A stretch of DNA of 56,977 nt from Sphingobacterium humi (GTDB taxonomy: Bacteria; Bacteroidota; Bacteroidia; Sphingobacteriales; Sphingobacteriaceae). How positions within the stretch are numbered: position 1 is the first letter of the stretch; every line of letters starts with the position of its first letter. Location: positions 1 to 56,977 of the forward strand of contig NZ_WSQA01000019.1 of the NCBI RefSeq assembly GCF_009768885.1. The letters run 5' to 3'. This document shows positions 6,724 through 16,835 of this stretch, one piece after another. The notes under the pieces are model-generated. The model was not told the DNA's origin. It made no database searches and saw only the letters and a program-made list of their open reading frames with translations. A program made the position numbers and the translations under genes.

Positions 6724-9700
6724 ATGAGCCCTATGGTACTTCCGAATAACGAAACGGAACGCTTGGATATGCTATTTACTTTAGGTTTGAATGGCCTAGG
6801 TAAGCTCCCTGAGCTAGATATCTTTGCCGAGATGGCTTGCCAGCTCACTGATTGTCCTTCGTCTATAATTGCTATTATGGAGGAGGAAACCCAACGGGTG
6901 CAAAGTTGTTTCGGGATAGACCTGGAAACCGTTGAGCGCAAGAATACCATTTGCCAATATACCCTGCTTAGCGATAAACCTTTAATGATTAGCGATACGT
7001 TTGCCGATGAGCGTTCGTCTGATAACCCCTTGGTTCGTGCGGGAAATATTCGCTTTTATGCGGGGGTGCCCTTATTAGATGAACAGGGCTATGGCTTAGG
7101 CACCTTATGTGTTATCGATTACAAGCCGAAGCGCTTGGAAGATGCGCAGTTAGCGGCACTTCAAAAGCTAGCAAAAACCATTGTTACTGTTATATTGGCG
7201 AAAAAGAGAGTGCTACAAGCTAGTTATTTCAAACAAATACTTTCTGTTACCCAAAATCTTATTTGTGTGTTGGATGCCGATTTGAACATCAAAGAGGTGA
7301 ATCCAGCTTTCGCTAATCTGATCCAATATCCGGCGAAACAATGCCAGGGTTTAGATTTTCGCTCCTTAATGCAAATTAACGATCCGGCTACATTGGAGAA
7401 AGTGAATAGCACCACTTCGTTGAATACGGCGGTTGCTATATCAACCCAAACCAGCTTAGCAGGGCTTGATCCTTTTACCGTGAACTGGCATTTACGCTAT
7501 GACCCGCATAATAAAGAAATTTTTGCCTTCGGTAGAAACAATACCAAAGAAAACGAAGAAAAAATAAAACTGGAAGGCTCCGAGCGTCGCTTCCGTAATT
7601 TTTTTGAAAACAGTATTGGCCTGATGAGTATGCACGATATGCAGGGCAATATTATTGAAGTTAATGAAAAAGGGCGCGATATTTTACAGTATAAGGCGGA
7701 GGAAGTAAATGGGCTGAACCTTCGGGATCTGATTCCAGAGGAACGCTCCTCTTTTATCGATGCGTATTTAGATCGAATTGCACAGTATGGTGAAGATAGC
7801 GGCATGATGATCTTGAAACGTAAAGATGGCGAGTGGATTTATTGGTTATACAATAATATCCTGGAAAAAGACCAGGATGGCAACCCTTATGTGGTGTCTT
7901 CGGCCTTAAATATGACCGATCGGATTTTATTGGAAAAGGACCTGCAACATACAAAGCGAATATTAGAAGAGACCAATCAGGTGGCTCAAGTAGGGGGCTG
8001 GGAAATAGACCTGAAGAAAAATGAAGTCTACTGGTCAGACTCTACAAAATATATCTATGGGGTCGCACTGGACTTCCAACCTAACTTAGGCAACATCTTC
8101 TCATTCTATGAACAAGGAAGTGTGCCTGTATTACAAAAATGCTATTCAGACGCAATGGAGCAAGGCATTGCCTACGATGTGGAATTGCTATTGAAAAAGC
8201 AAGATGGCGAAGAAATCTGGGTTCGGGTGAAAGGGATCCCGGAAATGGAAGATGCTGTTTGCAGGCGGATATTTGGTATAATTCAAGATATAGACCAAAG
8301 CAAGAAACTCTATGTGGAGTTGGAACGCAAGGAAGCGATGTTGCAGTCGTTTGTTGATTATGTACCGGCTTCGGTTGCCATGTTTGATCAGGATTTAAAT
8401 TACGTGTCGGTCAGCAACCAATGGGTTGAAGAGTTTCACCAGAATAAAGAACGCCATACCCAGCGTCATCTTTATGAAATCTTCCCATTGATTCCGGAAG
8501 GGCGTAAGAAAATATATCAATTGGCATTGGAAGGTATTGCCTATAAAAACACCAATGAAATTGTCCAGCCAGGCGGGATAGGAATTCCGCAGCATTACAA
8601 TTGGGAAGTACGCCCTTGGCGTTTGGCCGACGGTTCGATCGGTGGGATTATTATTTTCTCACAAAACATCTCCGAGATGGTCGAGAAAAACGATGAGCTC
8701 AAGAAAGCGAAGCATTTGGCGGATTTGGCCAGCAAGGCGAAGTCTGAATTCCTGGCCAATATGAGTCATGAAATCAGAACCCCGCTTAATGGGGTAATTG
8801 GCTTTTCCGATCTCTTATTGAAAACACCCTTAAACGATATCCAAAAGCAGTACTTAAAATATATTAATGAATCTGGGAATAGCTTATTGGCCATTATCAA
8901 TGATATCCTGGACTTTTCGAAAATAGAATCCGGCAAGCTAGAATTCTACATTGACAAGTACAATTTATACGAGTTGGTGAATCAGGTGATCAATGTCATC
9001 ATATACCAAGCGCAGCAAAAAGGAATCGAAATCTTATTAAATATCGAGCAGGGTTTACCTTCTGTAATTTATATCGATGAATCGCGCGTAAAGCAGGTAT
9101 TGATTAACCTATTGGGGAATGCAGTTAAATTTACCGAAGTGGGTGAAATTGAATTGCGCGTTGAGAAAAGAGCCTTGTTGACGGATGAAATTGAGCTGCG
9201 TTTTGCCGTTCGCGATACGGGTATCGGTATTCCGGAGGAGAAACAGCAGCGTATTTTTGATGCCTTTACGCAGGAAGATAGCTCGGTGAGCAAGAAATAC
9301 GGCGGAACCGGATTAGGCCTTACCATTTCTAACAATATCCTGCGCTATATGGGTAGCCAATTGAATTTAGAAAGCAGCCCGGGCAAGGGATCGACTTTCT
9401 ATTTCGATATAACGGTGCCCTATGAGTTGACGGACTCGGAAGAGGTGAAGCTTGATGTGAACCGGGTATTGATTGTGGATGATAACCATAACAACCGCGT
9501 GATCTTAGAGCACATGCTCGACTACAAAGGGGTAGAAACGGTTTCCATTGCCAATGGTTTTGAGGCCTTGCAATTAATTGCCAGCGGGCAACGGTTTGAT
9601 GCGATATTAATGGATTACCGCATGCCCATATTGAATGGGATAGAAACCATTGAGAAAATAAAAGAATATTACCAACAGCAGCAAGAGGACTTGCCTATTA

Positions 9701-10638
9701 TGGTGCTGCACAGCTCGAACGATGACCAACGCTTGGTGGGATCGTTTAAGCAGGAACCTAACTGTTATTGCCTCACGAAGCCTATTATTTCGGATGAGCT
9801 GTATCGCATCTTGAGACAACAAGAACAAAAGGAGCAAACAGCAGCCGTAGCGCCAACCGTATTAACGGCGGAAGCGGAAGAACGCTTGTTCCACCGGGTA
9901 TTGCATGTGCTTTTGGCCGATGATAATACCGTAAATATGGCGCTAAACCTGCGTTTGGTTCAGAATATCTTCCCGAATAGCCATTGCATCAGTGTGGAGA
10001 ACGGCCAGGAAGCGGTGAATGAATGTGCCGGAAGCCAATTCGACCTGATTTTGATGGATATTCAGATGCCGATTATGGATGGGGTGGAAGCCACCCGCTT
10101 AATCCGGCAGCTTGCAGGGTATGAAGCCATTCCGATTATCGGGATTACCGCCGGCAATGTGATTGGCGAAAAGGAACGCTGTATCGAGGCCGGGATGACG
10201 GACTTCTTGACCAAGCCTATTCGCAGCGAAGACTTTAAGGCCGCCATATTAAAACGCCTGGCTACGGCACCCGTGGAAACGGCGCTGAAGCAATCGCCTT
10301 TGGAAGAAATTGAACGCCTAGACCTGGCGCGCCTTGCCGAATCAACCGATGATGATGAAGACTTTAAGCAAGAATTTATCGGATTGGTGATTACAGAGTT
10401 GGAAATCGCCTTGGATTGTATGCGTCTTTACATCCAAAATAAGGAGATGCCGATGTTGAAAAAGTTATTGCATAAGCTGAAGGGAACATCAAGTACCGCC
10501 GGCTTAATGCGTCTTCATAAAATGGTGCTGGAATTGGAAGAACAGTTTCCGGAATTTGCCTTCCCGCTGGAAGAAGTAAAGGCCATTATGGAAGAAATTA
10601 GTATAGGAATTAAAGTTATTGAAAAGCATAAAAATTGA
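6724..10638 (+). CDS. Hybrid sensor histidine kinase (GAF-PASx4-HisKA-HATPase-REC-REC-Hpt)
   Basis: The 1304-residue protein has no obvious transmembrane span and is probably cytosolic. In order it has a GAF domain (about 20-160), four PAS-type domains (about 165-280, 285-405, 410-540, 545-665) and HisKA with phospho-acceptor His682 (MSHEIRTPLNG). An HATPase domain follows (N-box NLLGNAVKF, DTGIGIP, GGTGLGL). Then come two receiver domains with acceptors Asp964 (MDYRMP) and Asp1112 (MDIQMP), and a C-terminal Hpt with His1250 (HKLKG). All phosphorelay residues are present, so an internal His-Asp-His relay can feed the receiver protein encoded directly downstream. The signal is unknown; GAF and PAS domains often sense redox, O2 or small ligands. 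It heads a plus-strand cluster that reaches the glycosyltransferase at 12077, suggesting control of glycan synthesis. Confidence 0.93.
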   Translation: MSPMVLPNNETERLDMLFTLGLNGLGKLPELDIFAEMACQLTDCPSSIIAIMEEETQRVQSCFGIDLETVERKNTICQYTLLSDKPLMISDTFADERSSDNPLVRAGNIRFYAGVPLLDEQGYGLGTLCVIDYKPKRLEDAQLAALQKLAKTIVTVILAKKRVLQASYFKQILSVTQNLICVLDADLNIKEVNPAFANLIQYPAKQCQGLDFRSLMQINDPATLEKVNSTTSLNTAVAISTQTSLAGLDPFTVNWHLRYDPHNKEIFAFGRNNTKENEEKIKLEGSERRFRNFFENSIGLMSMHDMQGNIIEVNEKGRDILQYKAEEVNGLNLRDLIPEERSSFIDAYLDRIAQYGEDSGMMILKRKDGEWIYWLYNNILEKDQDGNPYVVSSALNMTDRILLEKDLQHTKRILEETNQVAQVGGWEIDLKKNEVYWSDSTKYIYGVALDFQPNLGNIFSFYEQGSVPVLQKCYSDAMEQGIAYDVELLLKKQDGEEIWVRVKGIPEMEDAVCRRIFGIIQDIDQSKKLYVELERKEAMLQSFVDYVPASVAMFDQDLNYVSVSNQWVEEFHQNKERHTQRHLYEIFPLIPEGRKKIYQLALEGIAYKNTNEIVQPGGIGIPQHYNWEVRPWRLADGSIGGIIIFSQNISEMVEKNDELKKAKHLADLASKAKSEFLANMSHEIRTPLNGVIGFSDLLLKTPLNDIQKQYLKYINESGNSLLAIINDILDFSKIESGKLEFYIDKYNLYELVNQVINVIIYQAQQKGIEILLNIEQGLPSVIYIDESRVKQVLINLLGNAVKFTEVGEIELRVEKRALLTDEIELRFAVRDTGIGIPEEKQQRIFDAFTQEDSSVSKKYGGTGLGLTISNNILRYMGSQLNLESSPGKGSTFYFDITVPYELTDSEEVKLDVNRVLIVDDNHNNRVILEHMLDYKGVETVSIANGFEALQLIASGQRFDAILMDYRMPILNGIETIEKIKEYYQQQQEDLPIMVLHSSNDDQRLVGSFKQEPNCYCLTKPIISDELYRILRQQEQKEQTAAVAPTVLTAEAEERLFHRVLHVLLADDNTVNMALNLRLVQNIFPNSHCISVENGQEAVNECAGSQFDLILMDIQMPIMDGVEATRLIRQLAGYEAIPIIGITAGNVIGEKERCIEAGMTDFLTKPIRSEDFKAAILKRLATAPVETALKQSPLEEIERLDLARLAESTDDDEDFKQEFIGLVITELEIALDCMRLYIQNKEMPMLKKLLHKLKGTSSTAGLMRLHKMVLELEEQFPEFAFPLEEVKAIMEEISIGIKVIEKHKN

Positions 10639-10643
10639 GTAAA

Positions 10644-11006
10644 ATGGTTGTGTTATTAGCAGAAGATGATGAATTAATCCTCAAAACTATTGCGCATAAA
10701 TTAAAGAAAGAAGGATTTGAGGTTGTTTTGACACGAAACGGCCTGGAGGCAATTGATTTGATTAAGGAAGGAGGCATAGACCTTATTATTAGTGATATTA
10801 TGATGCCTTTTGCATCGGGGATTGAGATTCTTTCGGCCTTAAAGCGTCTGGGTCGGGCTATCCCCATTATCATGTTATCGGGTATGGGTCAGGAGGAAAT
10901 TGTGCTGGAGGCCTTTGACTTGGGGGCTTCGGATTTTATGGTGAAGCCTTTCAGCCCGAACGAGTTAATAATTCGCGTAAATCGCCTAATCGCCTTGCAA
11001 AAGTAG
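10644..11006 (+). CDS. Stand-alone response regulator (CheY-like receiver)
   Basis: About 120 residues make up a single receiver domain: acidic pair AEDDE near the N-terminus, acceptor Asp in IISDIMMP, Ser in MLSGMG, and Lys in MVKPFSP. There is no output domain, so it must act by protein contact. The ATG at 10644 lies 5 bases after the hybrid-kinase stop; a TTG at 10635, overlapping that stop, is an alternative start. The adjacency makes it the likely final acceptor of the kinase's Hpt domain. Its target may be the HEAT or glycosyltransferase protein encoded next (inference). Confidence 0.9.
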   Translation: MVVLLAEDDELILKTIAHKLKKEGFEVVLTRNGLEAIDLIKEGGIDLIISDIMMPFASGIEILSALKRLGRAIPIIMLSGMGQEEIVLEAFDLGASDFMVKPFSPNELIIRVNRLIALQK

Positions 11007-11009
11007 TCC

Positions 11010-12080
11010 ATGAATGAACTGATTACCCTACAGGAAGTCGTATTGGGAATCATGCTGGTGTTAATCCTCGTGTTTCTCCTGATTATTGCTGTGCTGATTT
11101 ATAGTTTTCGGGAGTTTAAGATCTTCTCGAATCAGCAAACCTGGAAGGGCTTGATTGATGATCAGATTATGGAAGTGATTGTAAATGGCCCTGGAGTGCC
11201 TATTAAAAAAGATCCGGGTATACAGCGCTGGATGCGTTTGGGTGCCTTTCGTCGTTACTTTTTGGGTTTATTGATGGAGTCGGAGCGTAAATTTGCCGGT
11301 ACGGCTGTTCGCGCACTCTTTGGTATTTTTCAGTTGTATGACTTAGAAGGAGAAGCTTATCGATTATTGCGTAGTAATAAACCACATTTAGAAGCTCGAG
11401 CCATCCAAGCCTTAACGGTGATGGAAGTTCGGGAAGCCATGCCACAAATAAAAAGTAAACTGACGGATAAACATCCCTTGGTTTTTCAGGAAGCGGAGTA
11501 TGCCATGGTGCGTTTGGAAGGCTTTACAGGGTTGTCGACCTTTTTGGATGGGCTGGAACACCCGATTTCGGAATGGCAACAGTTGCGGATGTTGAACTCC
11601 TTGACCAAGATACCGACCGAGGGTGTGGCTCAGCTTGAAAATTGGCTGCAATCCACGAATAGGTATGTGATAAGTTTTTGTTTAAAGATAATCCGCAAGT
11701 TTCAGTTGATCCAATTTCACGATCAGGTGCAGGCCTTGCTGTGCCATCAGGATGTGAAGATACAATTGGAAGTAGTGAAAACACTGTTGAGCATAGAAAG
11801 CGATCAAACCATGGCCTATTTAATCCAACAGTTTCCGCAACTGCCGCAGGAGGTTCAATATGAAATCTTAAAAGGAATTGGCTATGCGCGGGAAATGGCG
11901 TATGCGGACTTCGTAAAAGTACAATTACAGGAATATCCGCAAGATCAAGGTCGTGTATTTGCGGCAGAATCATTAATGGCTATTGGTGAGCAAGACTATC
12001 TGGAAACCGCCAGCCAGCAAGCCCAACAGGACGAAGCCTACCTATTAATTTTAAACCATGCCTTGCAAAGAAAACTATGA
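11010..12080 (+). CDS. Membrane-anchored HEAT-repeat protein
   Basis: The 356-residue protein has one N-terminal transmembrane helix (about 9-32, IMLVLILVFLLIIAVLIYSF), followed by a cytoplasmic alpha-helical region. Helical pairs there resemble HEAT/Armadillo-type repeats (for example around HLEARAIQALTVMEVREAMPQ). Such repeats are protein-binding scaffolds. It starts 3 bases after the receiver gene and its stop overlaps the ATG of the next gene (ATGA at 12077-12080), so translation is coupled to the glycosyltransferase. A plausible role is to link the phosphorylated receiver to the synthase at the membrane. Confidence 0.8.
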   Translation: MNELITLQEVVLGIMLVLILVFLLIIAVLIYSFREFKIFSNQQTWKGLIDDQIMEVIVNGPGVPIKKDPGIQRWMRLGAFRRYFLGLLMESERKFAGTAVRALFGIFQLYDLEGEAYRLLRSNKPHLEARAIQALTVMEVREAMPQIKSKLTDKHPLVFQEAEYAMVRLEGFTGLSTFLDGLEHPISEWQQLRMLNSLTKIPTEGVAQLENWLQSTNRYVISFCLKIIRKFQLIQFHDQVQALLCHQDVKIQLEVVKTLLSIESDQTMAYLIQQFPQLPQEVQYEILKGIGYAREMAYADFVKVQLQEYPQDQGRVFAAESLMAIGEQDYLETASQQAQQDEAYLLILNHALQRKL

Positions 12081-15000
12081 GTGAGTTCGTTCAATTACTT
12101 TCTGAAATTGTTATTTGGCTCTTTCTGTTATATTCTGCAGGGATATTTTCGGTGTACTCCTGGATTGCTATATTTTCCTACGGTGCGGTAACCCGCTATA
12201 AGCAGGGGAATGTTTTTACGGACTATTCCATGATTGCGAAAAACCCGAATGCTCCGGGTTTTAGTTTAATTGCTCCGGCCTATAACGAAGGGAAAACCAT
12301 TGTAGAGAATGTGCGTTCCTTGCTGTCCATTTACTACCATAAGCTGGAGATTATTATCGTTAATGATGGCTCGAAAGACGATTCTATGGAACGCCTAATC
12401 GAAGCCTATGACCTGGAGAAGGTTTCCTACTTTATTGCAGGCAATCTTATGACCAAAGAGGTTATTAATGTTTATAAAAGTAGTAATCCGGCCTTCCGCA
12501 AGCTCATTGTTGTGGACAAGAAAAACGGTGGGAAAGCCGACGCGCTGAATGTAGGGGTGAATATTTCTAAAAATGAATACATCGTTTGTATTGATGTGGA
12601 CTGTATTATTGAGCAGGATGCCATCCTAAAGCTGGCCAAGCCCTTTATGGAACAGACGGATAAGCGTTTGGTGGCCTGTGGTGGGGTGATTCGCTTAGCC
12701 AATAATTGTAAAATTGAAAATGGTAAAGTAACGGCAGTAAACCTTCCGAAGTCTTGGTTGGGACGTAGTCAAGCGTTAGAGTATATTCGGGCTTTTGTGC
12801 TGGGACGGATGGCCTGGTCGCGCGCCAGTGGTTTGATTTTGATTTCTGGAGCTTTCGGTGCTTTTGATAAGGAAATTGTGCTCGCCTGTGGAGGCTATGA
12901 CCATAATACCGTAGGCGAGGATATGGAACTGGTGGTGCGCATGCGTCGCTATATGATAGAGCAGGATTTGCCACATCGGGTGATTAATATTCCGGATCCA
13001 TTGTGTTGGACGGAGGTGCCTGAGGATAAGGAAGTCCTCAAAAAGCAGCGAAACCGCTGGATGCGTGGAACCATGGAAACCCTGTGGACACATCGTAAAC
13101 TGATGTTTAACCCCAAGTATGGGAAGCTGGGTATGGTCAGCTTGCCCTATTGGTTCTTCTTTGAGTTCCTGGGGCCATTTGTGGAGCTTTGTGGCTATAT
13201 CACCTTCTGGATATTTGTTTTTTTAGGCATTATTAACTGGACTTTTTTTATTGCGCTATATGCCTTGGTGCTGCTTTCCTCCTTACTCTATTCCGTGTAT
13301 GGCATATTAGTGGATCTGGTGAGTCGGCAGGTGTATTCCAAGCGTAAAGACCTGACCAAGCTTATGGTTACCGCCATGTTGGAGCCTTTCTATTTCCATC
13401 CTTTGGTAGTTTGGGCCGGCGTAAGGGGCATGATCGACTTTTTCTTAAAGAAAAATGGATGGGGGGAAATGACCCGGCAAGGTTTCTCGCAGGAAAAAGA
13501 CCTGCCTTTTGCAGAGCAATGTAAGCTATTTGCTTCTTTCCTGTTGGCCCATATGGGTAAAATGGCCATTACCTTTATGAGCTTTGTGTCAATTATTTCT
13601 ATACTCGAATGGTTTTGGTATGGGAAACAGTTCGCCAAGCTCAAGTCCTCGGAAGCCTTATTGGTAATCTTGAGCAATAACCTGTTATTTGCTTCGGTTT
13701 TATTGTTGATTATAACCTTTTTATTTGCACTGTTAAGTATTCTGGGGCGTTCCTTATCGCGTAATTTAATAGCAGCCCTATTGGCTTTGTTTTTAGTGGG
13801 GCAGGCTGTATTAGCACTGTATTTTTCGGAATCAAAGAACCTGCTTGGAGCTGATCTGTTCTATTATTCCCGGGAGGAGTTAAAGACCATTCTAGCCGCC
13901 AGTGGGATGTTGTCCATCGGTAATATTGCCTTGTTATTCGTGGCTATCCTCTTGTTTTATTATCCGATTGCACATAGCAGTCAGAAGCTTAAAACAGGGG
14001 TGTATGTAGGATTAACGGTATTTATTCTGGGGATTGTTTCCTTAGGCTTCTTATCCTTATCTGGAGAATTGCGTTCTGCCAAGCAGGATGATTTTCTGGA
14101 AACTGCGGAACGTAGTAAATTACATTTCTTCCTGCGCTCTAATGTGGAAGACCTGATTGAGCAAAATGACTTGTCTATATTTTCTTCAGGTGCCGATAAA
14201 AGTCTTGTTTTTGCGAATCCGGATTATCCTTTTTTGAAAGATGAGCAAACAGCTGATTTCTTAGGACCCTACCTGCAGAAAGCCGAGCAGGCGCCAAACC
14301 TAGTGTTCTTGATTATTGAGGGCTTGGGGAATGCTTATAGTGCGAACTCTGGATATATCGGCAATTTTACACCTTTTCTAGAAAGCCTGAAGGATAGTTC
14401 CTTGGTTTGGGAAAATAACCTGAGTTCCTCGGGGCGTACGTTTTCGGTGCTACCGACGATGTTAGGCTCCCTTCCTTTTGGGGCGAAGGGCTTTTTGGAA
14501 CAGGAAACCTATCCAAAGCACTTTAACTTGATTAATATCTTAGGGAAAAATGGCTTTAAAACAGGCTTCTTTTACGGTGGGGATGCGAGTTTCGATTTTA
14601 TGGCAAAATACCTGCAAGCACAGGGGATCGATCAATTGGTGGATCAAGGCGATTATGACGATAGCTACCGAAAACTACCGGCTGGCTCTGGAGGCTCCTG
14701 GGGCTATGAGGACCAAGCGGTATTTGCCAAAATGACGAAGGAACCAGTGGCAGCACAACCTTATTTCCATATCGGGCTGACGCTATCGACCCATAATCCG
14801 TTCTTGATTAATGATGCCGCTTTATATGAAAGGAAGTTTACTAAACGCTTGCAGGAATTAAAGCTTCCTGCTGCAGCGCAGGCAGCAGCCCTGGAGAATA
14901 AAAAGCAATTGACGTCGGTGATCAACTTGGATGAAGCCTTAAAAGGATTCTTTGAAAACTATAAAAAACGGGCAGATTTTAAGCATACCATCTTTATTAT

Positions 15001-15484
15001 TACGGGAGACCATAGTATGCCTGAAATACCCTTGGAGTCAAAAATCGACAGGTTCCACGTGCCTTTGCTAATTTATTCGCCGCTATTAAAAGAAAAGAAA
15101 CGCTTTAGTAAAACGGTGAGTCATTTCGACGTAGCGCCTTCTGTTCTGTCTTATTATAAACACAATTATAATCTTCAGCTGCCAGCGCAAGCTACTTGGG
15201 TTGGGGAAGGTTTATCCGTTGGGGTAGGGAGACCGGGTTTTGGAATCCCGATGATGCAAAGCAAGAATCAGCTGATTGACTTTGTTTTTATGGATATCCA
15301 TATCAACGCTGGAAAGGGCTACAAGTTAATGGGGCCGCTGCAGGAAGATCCAGTGGATGGAACTGCCGCTGCAACCGCCTTACGCAACTTTGAACGGTAT
15401 CAAAAAGCGAATAAGCAGTTTATCGAAGAGAAACGCTTAGTCCCTGATTCGCTCTATCATCAGTATTTTAACGAAGCTAAATAG
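12077..15484 (+). CDS. Fused processive GT2 glycosyltransferase / LtaS-like sulfatase-fold transferase
   Basis: This is a 1135-residue inner-membrane protein. The N-terminal ~470 residues are a family 2 glycosyltransferase of the PgaC/hyaluronan-synthase type. It has VNDGSKDDS, the DxD pair Asp173/Asp175, GEDMELVVRMRR and the QxxRW motif at 324-328 (Gln324, Arg327, Trp328), the full processive-synthase set. Membrane segments follow to about residue 680. The C-terminal ~400 residues have the alkaline-phosphatase fold of LTA synthase/phosphoethanolamine transferases. Glu748 (IIEGLG), Thr788 (GRTFS), His906 (STHNP) and Asp978-His979 (TGDH) match metal and nucleophile positions. The protein may build a polysaccharide and decorate it with a phospho-substituent such as phosphoglycerol (inference). 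Usually these are separate proteins. The YaiO-type gene is convergent, 2 bases away. Confidence 0.9.
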   Translation: MSEFVQLLSEIVIWLFLLYSAGIFSVYSWIAIFSYGAVTRYKQGNVFTDYSMIAKNPNAPGFSLIAPAYNEGKTIVENVRSLLSIYYHKLEIIIVNDGSKDDSMERLIEAYDLEKVSYFIAGNLMTKEVINVYKSSNPAFRKLIVVDKKNGGKADALNVGVNISKNEYIVCIDVDCIIEQDAILKLAKPFMEQTDKRLVACGGVIRLANNCKIENGKVTAVNLPKSWLGRSQALEYIRAFVLGRMAWSRASGLILISGAFGAFDKEIVLACGGYDHNTVGEDMELVVRMRRYMIEQDLPHRVINIPDPLCWTEVPEDKEVLKKQRNRWMRGTMETLWTHRKLMFNPKYGKLGMVSLPYWFFFEFLGPFVELCGYITFWIFVFLGIINWTFFIALYALVLLSSLLYSVYGILVDLVSRQVYSKRKDLTKLMVTAMLEPFYFHPLVVWAGVRGMIDFFLKKNGWGEMTRQGFSQEKDLPFAEQCKLFASFLLAHMGKMAITFMSFVSIISILEWFWYGKQFAKLKSSEALLVILSNNLLFASVLLLIITFLFALLSILGRSLSRNLIAALLALFLVGQAVLALYFSESKNLLGADLFYYSREELKTILAASGMLSIGNIALLFVAILLFYYPIAHSSQKLKTGVYVGLTVFILGIVSLGFLSLSGELRSAKQDDFLETAERSKLHFFLRSNVEDLIEQNDLSIFSSGADKSLVFANPDYPFLKDEQTADFLGPYLQKAEQAPNLVFLIIEGLGNAYSANSGYIGNFTPFLESLKDSSLVWENNLSSSGRTFSVLPTMLGSLPFGAKGFLEQETYPKHFNLINILGKNGFKTGFFYGGDASFDFMAKYLQAQGIDQLVDQGDYDDSYRKLPAGSGGSWGYEDQAVFAKMTKEPVAAQPYFHIGLTLSTHNPFLINDAALYERKFTKRLQELKLPAAAQAAALENKKQLTSVINLDEALKGFFENYKKRADFKHTIFIITGDHSMPEIPLESKIDRFHVPLLIYSPLLKEKKRFSKTVSHFDVAPSVLSYYKHNYNLQLPAQATWVGEGLSVGVGRPGFGIPMMQSKNQLIDFVFMDIHINAGKGYKLMGPLQEDPVDGTAAATALRNFERYQKANKQFIEEKRLVPDSLYHQYFNEAK

Positions 15485-15486
15485 CC

Positions 15487-16737
15487 TTAAAAACGTCTTC
15501 TATAGCCTATAGATACATCGATTTGATTGTCTCTGGTTTTAGGCTTGAATTCTAAATTATAGTAGGTCGCTGTAATAGAAAACATATTCTTGGTTTTGAT
15601 CGAGAAGTTGTAATCTAATCCTGTCTTAAAGGTTTTTAGCTTATATGGACTGTCTGAGAGTAGATTCTCGCGGTTTTCCTCCGGGCTAATACCTGTCCCG
15701 ACAACCAGTCCCAGGTAATCATTGGCACCACCTGTATAATAGCGTGTGGTGAGGGTATAGGATTGGGAGATATTATCATCACCCGGCGTGAGGTAGGTGC
15801 GCAGATTAAACCAAAGGCTTTTATAGTACTTACCGATTGATGCGGTATACATCCAAATGTTTTCGGTAAACTTTAATTGTCGGAATCCGGCTTCGGCCTC
15901 AAAGCTTAAGGGCAAATTGGCATATAAGGATGCTCCGGTACGGAATTTTGGAAATAAGCCATCGCTATTGGAATATCCCGTTCCCAAGTACATATAGAAG
16001 GTTTTGGAAAGGCGCGGATAAGCTTCCAATTCGAATTGTACGCCATTGCTGGCGAACTTATTGGCTAGGTTAGTTTTGAAGATCACCGATCCGATAGGAG
16101 TGCCTCTCTTATAGCTTAGGCTAAGGATATGCCAGGGATCTTCAAACTGCTTGTCGAAATGCATAAAATTGTAGTTGATGCCGACCTCATTCCCTGCAAT
16201 TAAATCCTTAATGCTGAGCAACTGCTCGCGGCCTTCGGTATGTTGCGGGTTTACCTTCAATAGGTTTTCTAAACTTTGATTGGCCTCGCTGTATTTTTTA
16301 GTTGCTTTTAAGATCTTAGCTCTTAACAATAAAAGGTCTTCAGATTTTGGTGCCTGCAACAAACCCTTGTCAACAATAGCAAGAGCAGGATCATTCTGAT
16401 CTTCCCAATATTCCAAAGATCCGTAAGCGAGGTAATAATCCGCATCGGTTGGGTTTCTTAGGGCAAGGTCTTGAAAAACCATGCGTGCCGAATCAACTTT
16501 ATCTGACCAGGTGTATAATCGCCCCAAGAAGATGCTGATATCGGTATAATTCGGGCTTTTTTGCAGAGCCTGTTTGGATAATGCGATCGCTTTCGGATAG
16601 TTTTTATGGTCAAAAGCTTCTTGACGAGCCTTTTGAAACAGCTCATCAGAACTCAATACAGTTTCCTGAGCACGCAATAGCCCATGGCTCAATAGAATTA
16701 CCAGGAGGATTCCCAATAGTTTAGTGTGTAAATGCAT
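15487..16737 (-). CDS. TPR protein with YaiO-type outer-membrane beta-barrel
   Basis: The 416-residue protein has a signal peptide (about 1-23). Tetratricopeptide repeats cover about 25-185 (AIALSKQALQKSPNY, AMVFQDLALRNPTDADYYLAYGSL). The C-terminal ~230 residues are rich in alternating hydrophobic strands and end in GYRRRF, with a terminal aromatic typical of outer-membrane barrels. The architecture matches the YaiO family; in E. coli yaiO neighbours the GT2 gene yaiP. Together with the convergent GT2 fusion this suggests an export or secretion role for the glycan across the outer membrane, similar to PgaA (TPR plus barrel). Transport itself is inference. Confidence 0.85.
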   Translation of the reverse strand: MHLHTKLLGILLVILLSHGLLRAQETVLSSDELFQKARQEAFDHKNYPKAIALSKQALQKSPNYTDISIFLGRLYTWSDKVDSARMVFQDLALRNPTDADYYLAYGSLEYWEDQNDPALAIVDKGLLQAPKSEDLLLLRAKILKATKKYSEANQSLENLLKVNPQHTEGREQLLSIKDLIAGNEVGINYNFMHFDKQFEDPWHILSLSYKRGTPIGSVIFKTNLANKFASNGVQFELEAYPRLSKTFYMYLGTGYSNSDGLFPKFRTGASLYANLPLSFEAEAGFRQLKFTENIWMYTASIGKYYKSLWFNLRTYLTPGDDNISQSYTLTTRYYTGGANDYLGLVVGTGISPEENRENLLSDSPYKLKTFKTGLDYNFSIKTKNMFSITATYYNLEFKPKTRDNQIDVSIGYRRRF

Positions 16738-16835
16738 ACGTAGATGGTATCGTTAGATTCCCAAAGGTAAGTGGTTTTACTTGATTTTAAAATTATTAGG
16801 AAACATTTTAACTTCTTGAGTACTTGGCTGGAAGC

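Noticed and set aside
11524..11973. 149-codon minus-strand ORF
   Set aside because: It is the antisense shadow of the HEAT-repeat gene and shows no family signature.
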